Notes under the pieces: model-generated
What the model saw: only the letters and a program-made list of their open reading frames with translations
The model's database searches: none
What the model was told of the DNA's origin: nothing
Assembly: GCA_036564195.1 (NCBI GenBank)
Contig: DATCLA010000191.1
Location: 1 to 39,039 of the forward strand
Reading direction: 5' to 3'
DNA: 39,039 bases
Origin: DATCLA01 sp036564195
GTDB taxonomy: Bacteria > Bacillota > UBA4882 > UBA8346
Program-made: the position numbers and the translations under genes
Shown here: in pieces, positions 8,980-16,866 of the stretch
Layout: each line of letters begins with the position of its first letter
Numbering within the stretch: the first letter of the stretch is position 1

Positions 8980-9055
8980 GCGGGAGTAGCTCAGTTGGCA
9001 GAGCGTCAGCCTTCCAAGCTGAATGTCGCGGGTTCGAGCCCCGTTTCCCGCTCCA
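8980..9055 (+). tRNA. tRNA-Gly (anticodon TCC)
   Basis: A 76-base cloverleaf. The acceptor arm GCGGGAG (8980-8986) pairs with TTCCCGC (9045-9051), followed by discriminator T and encoded CCA. The D-arm has TAGCTCAGTTGGCAGAGC. The anticodon stem CAGC/GCTG holds loop CTTCCAA, giving anticodon TCC (Gly). The T-arm contains GGTTCGAGCCC. Confidence 0.97.
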
Positions 9056-9168
9056 ATTATTTATATTGGCAAGAAGTAAACTTTATGGAGCTTCCTTAAA
9101 GTTTATTTTTATGTTGGCTTTGGGATAATTTGATCCGGAGAAAGCTTGCTTTTCCTACATTTTTTAGA

Positions 9169-9197
9169 TTGCTGACTCTTAAGGGATATGCTATAAT
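9169..9197 (+). promoter_or_regulatory. Promoter of tRNA-Arg
   Basis: A -35 box TTGCTG (9169-9174) and a consensus -10 box TATAAT (9192-9197) are 17 bases apart, just ahead of the tRNA at 9213. Confidence 0.8.
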
Positions 9198-9212
9198 AAC
9201 ACTGTAATTAAT

Positions 9213-9288
9213 GCGCCTGTGGCTCAGTGGATAGAGCAACGGCCTTCTAAGCCGTCAGTCGTAGGTTCGATCCCTACCAGGCGCGCCA
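9213..9288 (+). tRNA. tRNA-Arg (anticodon TCT)
   Basis: A 76-base cloverleaf. The acceptor arm GCGCCTG (9213-9219) pairs with CAGGCGC (9278-9284), followed by discriminator G and encoded CCA. The anticodon stem CGGC/GCCG holds loop CTTCTAA, giving anticodon TCT (Arg). The T-arm contains GGTTCGATCCC. It is the last clearly core gene before the accessory region. Confidence 0.97.
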
Positions 9289-9352
9289 TATATATCGAGA
9301 CTTTCGAGGTTGGTAGACCTCTTAAAATACAAATTTTGTCAGAATTTTGTTT

Positions 9353-9380
9353 AATAAGCCCATTTTGAGGCTTATTTTTT
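9353..9380 (+). terminator. Intrinsic terminator after tRNA-Arg
   Basis: The arms AATAAGCC (9353-9360) and GGCTTATT (9369-9376) enclose an 8-base loop and are followed by a run of T. Confidence 0.85.
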
Positions 9381-9451
9381 ATACCTTTATGGCTTGCGAT
9401 TAAGTCTAGTCCAAAAAGAACAAGTGAAATTAGATGTAACTGCGGGTATTA

Positions 9452-9880
9452 ATGACCTTTTTTGCATTAAGTCTTATCCCTAGAAAGACAATTCGAAAAT
9501 TATTCGGATATAGTTTGGTATGGGGGTATTTAGGGAGTATTGTTTTTATAAAAATTTTTGACCATGGATTACTTAATTTTTTTCATTGGGTTGAGGCTGA
9601 TCCATTAGTTTTTATTGAATCACCATTTTTAATAAATTTAGCATGGGTACCAGCTATTATGATTTACCTTTATTTCATCCCTAAACCAAGGCATCTATTT
9701 TACTTATACTTTTTATCAGTTTGTCTTGTGAGTGCCGGCTTGGATGAAATATTCCATCAGTTAGGACTTCTTAGATATATTTTTTGGAACCCCTTTGCCC
9801 GATTTATCGTAGCGGTAATATGGCTTTATGGGGCTACATGGCATGCGGAAAAAATTAAACTCCTTGAAGAAATTAGGTAA
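9452..9880 (+). CDS. Small integral membrane protein, possibly CBO0543-like
   Basis: A 142-residue protein that is almost entirely hydrophobic, with about four predicted membrane segments (roughly 17-35, 55-77, 80-98 and 115-132). It ends in a charged tail, EKIKLLEEIR. The arrangement (a WVPAIMIYLYFIPK segment, then a segment ending LDEIFHQLGLLRY, then a last segment) recalls the CBO0543 family of clostridial membrane proteins, whose function is unknown. I am not certain of that match. A stop lies four codons upstream, so ATG 9452 is close to the earliest start. Its ribosome-binding site is weak. The gene is noticeably richer in A+T than its neighbours, and it follows the tRNA pair, which fits acquired DNA. 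Confidence 0.6.
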   Translation: MTFFALSLIPRKTIRKLFGYSLVWGYLGSIVFIKIFDHGLLNFFHWVEADPLVFIESPFLINLAWVPAIMIYLYFIPKPRHLFYLYFLSVCLVSAGLDEIFHQLGLLRYIFWNPFARFIVAVIWLYGATWHAEKIKLLEEIR

Positions 9881-10255
9881 ATCGGGTACATACGGTTTTT
9901 AACTAGGTGTTGTAATGAGAAGAAGCGCAAAACCGATTGCCTTGCATTTGACTCAAGGCAACCCAAACCGGTAACTTAAGCTGAAATTGAACATAGAGAA
10001 GTAATAAAAAATGGGGGGTGGTAAACTAACCGCCCCTTTGTTTTTTTAAAATGATGTTGCCTAATAACAAAAACATTATTCCTCCGGAATTATCAAGAGG
10101 GTCCTTCAGGTTAAAATTGTCTGGATAAAGCGAAAAGTCACTCCAAAAAGTTAATACGGAAAAATGTAAAAAAATGGCAGGATTTATAGAGTCATTAAAG
10201 AAATATACATAAAGTTTTGACAGCCCATTCCGCAACGAACTTTAGAGGTGACAAT
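9881..10255. other. Intergenic region upstream of the cluster
   Basis: About 375 bases hold no convincing gene. They contain an imperfect hairpin (TTGCCTTG pairing with CAAGGCAA near 9940) and the terminator at 10015. The rest is AT-rich sequence up to the U32 gene. A TTGACA at 10217 has no proper -10 and lies too near the start codon, so the promoter of the U32 operon was not located. Confidence 0.6.
10015..10047 (+). terminator. Intrinsic terminator
   Basis: The arms GGGGTGGT (10015-10022) and ACCGCCCC (10029-10036) form an 8-bp stem with one T-G pair and a 6-base loop. It is followed by TTTGTTTTTTT. It closes the transcript of the membrane-protein gene at 9452 and isolates the downstream cluster. 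Confidence 0.85.
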
Positions 10256-11074
10256 ATGACTACCGGAATCTATTTACGTGATCTAAGCAGATGGCAGGAG
10301 ATAATAACTCTCCATAACAAAAGAATCAATTGGATTGTATGTGGCGATTATGGATGTCCTGAAATATTGCCTACTGTTGCGGAGCTATTAAAACTAAGAG
10401 ATCGGTTATTCTGGGAGAAGATCGAATTATATTATATCAGTCCTAAAGTTAATCAGAAAAATATCGGCGAAGAAGCCTCTCGGGTCAGGTTGCTTTTAAA
10501 AGAAGGTATTCGGGTCAGTATTAATGACTGGGGGCTTTTGTACCGGATTCGCTCTGATATTAAGTTAGGGCACAGTGTATATATAGGTCGGCTTTTATCC
10601 AAAAGTATTGCCAATTGGGCCTGGTGGCCTAATTATTTGGCAGCGGAAATTCAAGCAACAATCGATTATTTTACTCAGAGTAATTTTCAGCAAAAGCAGA
10701 AGCTTGATCTGCTGAAAAAATGGGGAGTCACAGGAATTGAAGTCAATGTAGAACCGGTAAGTGAAAATAGCTATGCAAAGATTAAGAACCAGGGTTTGGA
10801 AATAATCGGCTATATGGAAAATAAAATATTGGCAGTAGCCAGGGCTTGCCCGATAGCCCGGTTAAATCAGGTTAATGTCTCCCGGAGCAACTGTACAAAA
10901 TTATGCCGGGAGAGTTTTAAAGTTGTTCCTGCAGAAGCAGAACGGCAAAAGTTCTTTCCTTCAATGGCGTTGCTGGGTAATGTTATGTACTGTCAAGGGC
11001 ACCGTAAAACCGGTTGGGACGGTTACCGAAGTCTCATTTATTACGCTGAATATATGAATAGCCAGAGTAATTGA
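10256..11074 (+). CDS. U32-family (UbiV-like) protein with four-cysteine cluster site
   Basis: A 272-residue relative of U32 'peptidases'. In UbiU/UbiV and similar proteins this fold (a TIM-barrel-like part plus a four-Cys [4Fe-4S] site) supports O2-independent hydroxylation rather than proteolysis. The visible pieces are WIVCGDYGCPEIL near the start, GVTGIEVNVEP in the middle, and cysteines C198, C213, C217 and C246 (ACPIAR, SNCTKLC, VMYCQG) placed as in UbiV-like members. ATG 10256 is chosen because GAGGTG precedes it; the frame stays open to about 10217. The next U32 gene starts 14 bases after the stop, so the two are translationally close and likely form a heterodimer as UbiU-UbiV do. The substrate is unknown; a role in the cluster product is an inference. 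Confidence 0.75.
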   Translation: MTTGIYLRDLSRWQEIITLHNKRINWIVCGDYGCPEILPTVAELLKLRDRLFWEKIELYYISPKVNQKNIGEEASRVRLLLKEGIRVSINDWGLLYRIRSDIKLGHSVYIGRLLSKSIANWAWWPNYLAAEIQATIDYFTQSNFQQKQKLDLLKKWGVTGIEVNVEPVSENSYAKIKNQGLEIIGYMENKILAVARACPIARLNQVNVSRSNCTKLCRESFKVVPAEAERQKFFPSMALLGNVMYCQGHRKTGWDGYRSLIYYAEYMNSQSN

Positions 11075-11088
11075 TTGGGGAGATTGAA

Positions 11089-12078
11089 ATGAAACTACTG
11101 GTTCCGGTTAATAGTTTGGCTGCAACAATTAAACAGATTGAAGCCGGTGCCAATGAGGTATATCTCGGCGGCGATACGAATTTATTTAACCGGTTTTCGT
11201 TTAACGGTCGGGGCCGTTTTACTGCGAAAAACTATAAAATATCCCCTGATTTTGAAGAGATTAAAGCTATCGTTCAATATGCGCACCAACATCAAGTCAC
11301 GGTAATGTTTTGTGCCAATATCCCTTTTGTTGCGGATGATCTCGATGAACATCACAATTATTTGGGAGAATTTTATAAACATGTTGAGGCAGCGGTGGAG
11401 ATTGGAGTTGATTCGGTAATTGTAGGGGATATTGGGGCAATTCAGTTTTTGAGAGAGCAGGGAATTACAGTCCATATTACCGCCAGTACTTTTTTGGAAA
11501 CGGTTAACCGGGATCAAATATTATTTTTGAAAGAATTGGGGGCAAACCGAGTTGTATTAGATTATCAAATGGTCTTATCCGAAATTGAGGAATTGGCAAG
11601 TTACAATGATTTGGAATTGGAGGTTTTTGGCCATTATGGCTGTTCCTTTTATTCCGATTGCAATATGAAACATTCTTTTGGTGAATCAGACCATCTTAAC
11701 ATGGGAATTCCCTGTCGTAATTTTTATCAACTGATTCAAGGTACAAAGACTACTCCTAAAGCCCCATATTTAAATGCGGCACTGACCTGTAGCCTGTGTT
11801 CCGTGCCGAGGTTGAAAAGAGCCGGGATTTATGCACTGAAATTAGTAGGAAGAGACTATCAAACCAGTGAAAACATTCAACTGACAACAATTTATTCTAA
11901 AATAATTAAAATGACTGCTGATATTGAAAAACAAAGTTTATCTACTGATGAGGGCGGAGATTATGTAAAAAATATGGTATTGTCCATCTTACCGGAGTGG
12001 TGGATTCGAATTATTTGTAATAAAGGGCTTTGTAAGTATTTGGATAATCAGGTAACTCAGTCGTATATTGGTCTTTAA
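11089..12078 (+). CDS. U32-family (UbiU-like) protein
   Basis: This 329-residue protein shows the U32 pattern from its first residues: KLLVPVNSLAATIKQIEAGA, then NEVYLGGDTNLFNRFSF. A FEEIKAIVQYAHQHQVTVMF strand-helix unit and a VIVGDIGAIQFLREQGI barrel strand follow. The cluster-binding region has GCSFYSDC (C185, C191), GIPCRNF (C209) and LTCSLC (C234, C237), comparable to the [4Fe-4S] cysteines of UbiU. ATG 11089 is preceded by GGGGAG; the open frame starts slightly upstream and overlaps the previous stop. Together with the preceding gene it makes an adjacent pair like UbiU/UbiV. Known UbiUV use prephenate as oxygen donor; nothing in the sequence shows whether that applies here. Confidence 0.85.
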   Translation: MKLLVPVNSLAATIKQIEAGANEVYLGGDTNLFNRFSFNGRGRFTAKNYKISPDFEEIKAIVQYAHQHQVTVMFCANIPFVADDLDEHHNYLGEFYKHVEAAVEIGVDSVIVGDIGAIQFLREQGITVHITASTFLETVNRDQILFLKELGANRVVLDYQMVLSEIEELASYNDLELEVFGHYGCSFYSDCNMKHSFGESDHLNMGIPCRNFYQLIQGTKTTPKAPYLNAALTCSLCSVPRLKRAGIYALKLVGRDYQTSENIQLTTIYSKIIKMTADIEKQSLSTDEGGDYVKNMVLSILPEWWIRIICNKGLCKYLDNQVTQSYIGL

Positions 12079-12101
12079 CTATTTAAAGTGAGGGTGAGTT
12101 T

Positions 12102-12185
12102 ATGCTTTTCACAACTGAATTGCGGACCGGTCTATCCCGATATTGTGTTAAAAGGATGAAAGCTGGAATTAAGAAACTTGCATAA
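12102..12185 (+). CDS. Possible 27-residue cationic peptide
   Basis: A short frame lies between the second U32 gene and the xylosidase gene. It begins MLFTTELRTGLSRY and ends KAGIKKLA. An AGGGTGAG ribosome-binding site sits 3-10 bases upstream, a better translation signal than chance would usually give. The product carries about seven Lys/Arg against one Glu and has a single Cys. No similarity is recognised. The frame ends 14 bases before the next start and may simply couple translation. Confidence 0.4.
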   Translation: MLFTTELRTGLSRYCVKRMKAGIKKLA

Positions 12186-12199
12186 GCAGGAGGTTTCAG

Positions 12200-14308
12200 A
12201 TGAAAAATATCTTTTTTAATGCACATCACGCACCGATTGGAGCATACGCCAGTTTTACCCTTGGATTTAAAGGGGCCAAAGGTGGATTGGGGCTCGAAAT
12301 GGCCAAACCTGCAGACCAAAATATCTATATTGGGTTACAAACTTTTGAAAGTGGACTTTATAAAGCGTTACCTTTCTTTGACTTAGTCGATAAAAGCACC
12401 AACACTGATAATATCCTCCAATCTACGGCGGCCTGGGATTTATTACCTCAGGTTGTTCATTATGCCGATTCCGAAATTAAACGGGTATACCAAACGGCTA
12501 CGGATACCTGGTATGCGCAAGACCTGACTTTCCGGCTTTTTTCCCCAGTAAAACCGGTTCCCGATCCGGCGTACGCTGCGACGACTGACTTAAAAATGGC
12601 ATTGCTTCCGGCAATTTTGGCAGAAATCGAGGTTGATAATTCTTACGGAAAAAGTAAAAGAAGAGTCTTTTTCGGTTATCAAGGAAATGATCCCTATTGC
12701 GGAATGAAACGTTGGGATGATTTTTATAACAACGGAATTGTTGGGATCGGTCAAGGCAATATTACCGCCATAGTTACTAAAAACCCCTTGGTTAAATCGG
12801 GTTTGGGACTGAATATCGAAGAGATTTTAGCTAATGAAACAGAAGAAAACCGGTCATTTATGCATGGCGGAAAAGGGCTGCTTTATGCGGATATACCGGT
12901 CGGGAAAAGAGTAAAATTAGAGTTTGCAATCTGTTTTTACCGGGCCGGAATTGTAACCAGCGGAATTGAAACCAGTTATTTTTATACTAAATTATTTAAC
13001 AATATTGCTGAAGTTGCGGAATTTGCTTTAGCAAACTTCGATATTTTAGTGGGTCAATGCCGGGAGGCAGATAAAATAGTTGAAAACAGCCAGCTTTCCA
13101 ATGAGCAGAAATTTATGATTTCCCATGCAATCCATAGTTATTATGGGAATACTCAATTACTTAGATTTGACGAAAAACCCCTCTGGGTTGTCAATGAGGG
13201 CGAGTATAAAATGCTGAACACTCTGGATTTAACAGTCGATCACCTTTTTTTTGAGCTAAAAATGAACCCTTGGACCGTCCGTAATGTTTTGGAGTTCTTT
13301 TTAGAAAGGTATAGTTATTATGATGAGGTTTACTTTCCGGACAATAGCCAAAAATACCCCGGCGGAATTGGCTTTAATCATGATATGGGTGTGGCGAATA
13401 TCTTTGCCAAACCCCAATTCTCCTGTTATGAATTGGGCGGATTAAACGGTTGTTATTCATATATGACCCATGAAGAACTGGTTAATTGGTTGTGTTGTGC
13501 AGCTGTATATATAATTCAAACCCAGGATTTTCAATGGCTGGCAAAGCATGAAGCAGTTTTTATCGAGTGTTTTCAGAGCCTATTAAACCGTGATCATCCT
13601 TTACCGGAACAACGGGACGGGATTATGAATTTGGACACTTCCAGGGCGCAAGGGGGAACCGAAATTACAACCTATGATTGTTTGGATGCTTCATTAGGCC
13701 AAGCCAGAAACAATCTTTATATGGCCGGGAAGTGTTGGGCGGTCTATTTGGCATTGGAAAAACTCTTTCGGTATCAAAAGTTAGAAGAGCTTTCTCGGCA
13801 AGCGGGAGTTCAGGCGGAAAAATGTGCTGCGACAATTGTTAAAAACTTGACACCTGAGGGTTTTTTGCCAGCTATTTTTGAACAAGGAAATCAGCTGAAA
13901 ATTATTCCGGCAATCGAAGGACTAGTTTACGCCTACTTCACCGAATGTAAAGAAGCCCTCGCTTCCGACGGAAGATTTGGGCCATATATTAAGGCGCTTA
14001 AAAGGCATCTCGAAAATATTTTGGTTCCCGGAATTTGCTTGTTTGAAGACGGCGGTTGGAAACTGTCGTCAACCAGTAACAATTCATGGTTAAGTAAGAT
14101 TTACCTTTGTCAATTTGTCGCCCGCCACATTCTGGGGCTGGATCGGGCCGCAATCAATCTACCGGCCGATCAAGTACATATGGACTGGCTGTTAAACCCG
14201 GAAAATTCTTATTGGTGTTGGAGCGATCAGATCGAAAATGGTCGAATTATCGGAAGCAGGTATTACCCGCGGGGTGTAACCAGTATTCTCTGGCTGGAAG
14301 AAGCTTAA
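12200..14308 (+). CDS. Glycoside hydrolase family 52 beta-xylosidase
   Basis: This 702-residue protein matches GH52 retaining beta-xylosidases (Geobacillus XynB2 type) along its whole length. Examples are the start FFNAHHAPIGAYASFTLGF, then IRSYYGNTQLL-like HSYYGNTQLL, and the end YYPRGVTSILWLEEA. The catalytic region WVVNEGEYKMLN holds the nucleophile glutamate (E335, with E333 beside it). The acid/base aspartate is expected at D493 in EITTYDCLDASLGQARNN. Both positions agree with those reported for XynB2 (E335, D495). No signal peptide is seen, so the enzyme is cytoplasmic. AGGAGG precedes ATG 12200. No xylan-use genes surround it; it lies between U32 genes and DOI synthase, so its substrate may be a xylosylated intermediate, or it may be a passenger. 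Confidence 0.96.
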   Translation: MKNIFFNAHHAPIGAYASFTLGFKGAKGGLGLEMAKPADQNIYIGLQTFESGLYKALPFFDLVDKSTNTDNILQSTAAWDLLPQVVHYADSEIKRVYQTATDTWYAQDLTFRLFSPVKPVPDPAYAATTDLKMALLPAILAEIEVDNSYGKSKRRVFFGYQGNDPYCGMKRWDDFYNNGIVGIGQGNITAIVTKNPLVKSGLGLNIEEILANETEENRSFMHGGKGLLYADIPVGKRVKLEFAICFYRAGIVTSGIETSYFYTKLFNNIAEVAEFALANFDILVGQCREADKIVENSQLSNEQKFMISHAIHSYYGNTQLLRFDEKPLWVVNEGEYKMLNTLDLTVDHLFFELKMNPWTVRNVLEFFLERYSYYDEVYFPDNSQKYPGGIGFNHDMGVANIFAKPQFSCYELGGLNGCYSYMTHEELVNWLCCAAVYIIQTQDFQWLAKHEAVFIECFQSLLNRDHPLPEQRDGIMNLDTSRAQGGTEITTYDCLDASLGQARNNLYMAGKCWAVYLALEKLFRYQKLEELSRQAGVQAEKCAATIVKNLTPEGFLPAIFEQGNQLKIIPAIEGLVYAYFTECKEALASDGRFGPYIKALKRHLENILVPGICLFEDGGWKLSSTSNNSWLSKIYLCQFVARHILGLDRAAINLPADQVHMDWLLNPENSYWCWSDQIENGRIIGSRYYPRGVTSILWLEEA

Positions 14309-14343
14309 TCGAATTTAACCTTTTAAAAGGAGAGGGTCTTTAG

Positions 14344-15510
14344 ATGCTTAATCTTCTACCGAAAAGTAAGGAAAAATATACAATGGATATCACCAACAAT
14401 GAATATGAAATTAGATTTGGAGCTTATTCTTTTCCGTATTTTCTGTGTAATGATGCTTCGACGGAATTTCTTGAACCACTATTTCAAATGGTTGATGTTG
14501 ATATTTTTATTATTGTTTGTGATCAGACAATTGGAGCTTTATATGCTCCCCAAATCGCTGCTGCCATCAGAAAAAATAATTATCAATGTTTTGTACTTAC
14601 TATTAAAAGCGGTGAGTCCAATAAAAATCTAAAAACTTTAGAGGAGCTTCTGGAAAAAGCCTTAGAATTGAAGGTTACCAGGAGTTCGTGTATTATTGGC
14701 TTGGGGGGCGGTTTGTGCGGCAACATTGCCGGGTTGATGTCAGTTTTGTTATTTCGCGGGATCAGACTGGTCCATATTCCTACTTCCTTAATGGCAATTT
14801 TAGATTCGGTAATCTCATTAAAACAAGCCATTAACTCAGTTCACGGCAAGAATTTAATTGGAGCTTATCAAGTCCCCGTTATGGTCATTGCCAATATCAA
14901 TTTTCTGAAAACGTTACCGAGAGCAGAAATTGTTTCGGGACTATGTGAAATTGTTAAAAACGCTTTAGCCATTGTCCCGGAAACTATTGACTATTTAATG
15001 CAACTCGGAGAATTGGGCAGTTTAACAGAGCTGAATTATAATTATCTAATCGATCTTGGTATTAAGGCGAAATTAACGGTAATGCAGAACGACCCGTTTG
15101 AAAAGAACGAAGGGTTGGTTTTAGAGTACGGTCATACCATCGGGCATGCGATTGAATTAGCCCTAAACGGTCAAATCAATCATGGACAAGCAGTGGGCTT
15201 GGGAATGATCTCGGCGGCACAGATTGCCAGCCTCTTGGGTTTTTTAACCGAGGCCGAGGTTGATCTGCATGAAACATTATTGAAAAAAATCGGCGCTCCG
15301 CTGCGGATTACAGGGCATCTTGCGATTGAAGACATTATGTCGGTACTTCGGTTTGATAATAAAAGAGGTTATTTAAAGCATGATCAGGGTAAGATCCACC
15401 TAATCCTCCTGGAGAAGATCGGAAAACCCTTAGCAGTTAATGGGAGTATTTTGACTGCAGTACCAGAAAATGTGGTCTGTGAGGGACTGCAGAGAGTTTT
15501 CAGGGAATAA
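14344..15510 (+). CDS. 2-deoxy-scyllo-inosose synthase (BtrC/NeoC-like sugar phosphate cyclase)
   Basis: DOI synthase turns glucose 6-phosphate into 2-deoxy-scyllo-inosose, the first step to the 2-deoxystreptamine core. The 388-residue protein belongs to the dehydroquinate synthase superfamily. It has GGGLCGNIAGLMSVLLFRG for NAD, K160 in SLKQAIN, and metal ligands E202 (GLCEIVKN), H264 and H280. The string LEYGHTIGHAIE has Glu (E261) where dehydroquinate synthases normally have Asn; BtrC has Glu there and needs it. The segments HGKNLIGAY and DNKRGYLKHDQGKIHLIL also follow BtrC closely. AGGAGAGGG precedes ATG 14344. It lies 35 bases after the xylosidase gene, in the same operon. The convergent operon supplies a DegT aminotransferase able to act on its product. 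Confidence 0.88.
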   Translation: MLNLLPKSKEKYTMDITNNEYEIRFGAYSFPYFLCNDASTEFLEPLFQMVDVDIFIIVCDQTIGALYAPQIAAAIRKNNYQCFVLTIKSGESNKNLKTLEELLEKALELKVTRSSCIIGLGGGLCGNIAGLMSVLLFRGIRLVHIPTSLMAILDSVISLKQAINSVHGKNLIGAYQVPVMVIANINFLKTLPRAEIVSGLCEIVKNALAIVPETIDYLMQLGELGSLTELNYNYLIDLGIKAKLTVMQNDPFEKNEGLVLEYGHTIGHAIELALNGQINHGQAVGLGMISAAQIASLLGFLTEAEVDLHETLLKKIGAPLRITGHLAIEDIMSVLRFDNKRGYLKHDQGKIHLILLEKIGKPLAVNGSILTAVPENVVCEGLQRVFRE

Positions 15511-15516
15511 CTTAAC

Positions 15517-15561
15517 TTAGGCTCAGTTCATCATGGAACAGATGTTGTTAACTGAGCCTAA
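15517..15561. terminator. Bidirectional hairpin between convergent operons
   Basis: The perfect 12-bp arms TTAGGCTCAGTT (15517-15528) and AACTGAGCCTAA (15550-15561) enclose a loop that can itself pair (CATC with GATG). The element is 6 bases after the DOI synthase stop and 30 bases from the aminotransferase stop on the other strand. It lacks a T-run, so it may act as an RNA 3' end stabiliser as well as a terminator. Confidence 0.6.
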
Positions 15562-15591
15562 ACTTAACACCATTATCCACGGGAATGTCTG

Positions 15592-16815
15592 TCAATTCCC
15601 AAGCGCAGCTTTAATCTTTTGGGCGACAGTGGTAATCTCTTCCCGGCTGGAAAGAATATTGATGCCAAATGGGCAACCCAGCCCGGAATCAACCACACCT
15701 ACACTAATGTTAACCGCGCGTTCCAGGATACTATCGGTCTTCGGTAGCATATGCTGTTTATACTCTATGTTTTGACTATAAGCTTCGCAGCTATAAGGAC
15801 AGTTATATTGGTTAGTTGTCTTTTTAGCCAGTATATGTTCCATATTATTATAGACATGCCATCCCGAATGGATGATGGTCTTCGTTCCAATTTTAGCGGC
15901 GAATTCGTCGGCCTGTTGTTTATCTTTAAAAAGTAATGTCAGGATGGTAGCACATTCACCTTCATCATTGATTTCACGGAATCTCACCCCGGTTATGTCA
16001 CGAAGTTCCGATTTGAGTGCTTGCTTTTTCTCCCGGAGTAGCGCGAGAATTTGATTAAGCTTACGTACTTGTGCTAAGGCAACTGCGCCGGTTAGTTCGT
16101 TCATTTTTAAATTGATTCCAACGATACTTCGGTTACCAATTTCAACCCCGGCGCGATTCGGTTTATGGCCTTGATCATGAAAGGCAAACGCCCGGGAATA
16201 AAGATCGGCGTCATTGGTAATTACCATACCGCCATCACCAGTGGTAATTGTTTTATAAAAATTAAGCGAGAATGCGCCCATATGACCGATGGTTCCTAAC
16301 TTTTTGGCCCGGTAGGAACCGCCGGTTGCTTGGCAGCAGTCTTCAATTACATAGAGATTATACTCTGCAGCGATCTGCATGAGCTGGTCCATCTTACAAG
16401 GATTGCCCAACATATGTACGGCCATTATGGCTTTGGTTTTTTTGGTAATTTTTTTGCGGATGTCTTCCGGATCGATTGTAAGTGACTCATCAATTTCGGC
16501 TAAAACCGGAATTGCCCGTGAGTAGATAATAGCAGAGATTGACGCTACAAAAGTATAACCGGGGACAATTACCTCGTCTCCCGGGCCAATGCCTAAAGCC
16601 GCTAGGCAACATAGAAGCGCGCCGGTACCACTACTGACAGCAATACAGTAATTTGCATTGCAAAAGCCGGCAAACTCTTTTTCAAAGGTAAAGACTTTCT
16701 TTTTGAAATTAGGATCAGCATCAGAACCATAGCGGACTAAGTAACCGCTCTCCATAACATCTAATAATTCCCGGCGTTCCTCATCGCCGAAAAGATAAGC
16801 TCCTGGGCCAGGCAT
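15592..16815 (-). CDS. DegT/DnrJ/EryC1/StrS-family PLP aminotransferase
   Basis: A 407-residue sugar or cyclitol aminotransferase. Landmarks are GPGAYLFGDEERRELLDVME at the start, AVSSGTGALLCCLAALGIGP (cofactor phosphate region), VIEDCCQATGG with D159, and NFYKTITTGDGGMVITND, where K188 should form the Schiff base. SVGVVDSGLG and related residues at the C-terminus complete the fold. The family includes BtrS/NeoB enzymes that aminate 2-deoxy-scyllo-inosose using glutamine, and enzymes for nucleotide sugars. Sequence alone does not separate these, but a DOI synthase ends 82 bases away on the opposite strand and favours the cyclitol role. AAGGAGG lies 9 bases before ATG 16815. It is the last gene of the minus-strand operon. 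Confidence 0.9.
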   Translation of the reverse strand: MPGPGAYLFGDEERRELLDVMESGYLVRYGSDADPNFKKKVFTFEKEFAGFCNANYCIAVSSGTGALLCCLAALGIGPGDEVIVPGYTFVASISAIIYSRAIPVLAEIDESLTIDPEDIRKKITKKTKAIMAVHMLGNPCKMDQLMQIAAEYNLYVIEDCCQATGGSYRAKKLGTIGHMGAFSLNFYKTITTGDGGMVITNDADLYSRAFAFHDQGHKPNRAGVEIGNRSIVGINLKMNELTGAVALAQVRKLNQILALLREKKQALKSELRDITGVRFREINDEGECATILTLLFKDKQQADEFAAKIGTKTIIHSGWHVYNNMEHILAKKTTNQYNCPYSCEAYSQNIEYKQHMLPKTDSILERAVNISVGVVDSGLGCPFGINILSSREEITTVAQKIKAALGN

Positions 16816-16866
16816 AGCAGCTTTCCTCCTTTGCTGGGTTTGATTTTATTAATTTTTATCCCCAAA

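Noticed and set aside
8784..9128. 114-codon plus-strand frame overlapping tRNA-Gly
   Set aside because: It overlaps the DUF523 gene in another frame and runs through the tRNA; a shadow frame.
10217..10222. TTGACA as -35 of the U32 operon promoter
   Set aside because: The -10 position would be CTTTAG and would overlap the ribosome-binding region, leaving no room for a leader.
10026..10235. 69-codon minus-strand frame ahead of the U32 operon
   Set aside because: Starts among AT-rich sequence without a ribosome-binding site, ends inside the T-run of a terminator and has no recognisable features.
10256..12078. Secreted collagenase-like peptidases (the usual automatic label for U32)
   Set aside because: No signal peptides, and the cysteine arrangement and adjacent pairing fit iron-sulphur UbiU/UbiV-like proteins better than proteases.
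14344..15510. Housekeeping 3-dehydroquinate synthase (aroB)
   Set aside because: Glu in LEYGHTIGHAIE, the SLKQAIN and DNKRGY segments and the neighbouring aminotransferase fit 2-deoxy-scyllo-inosose synthase better; no shikimate genes are adjacent.
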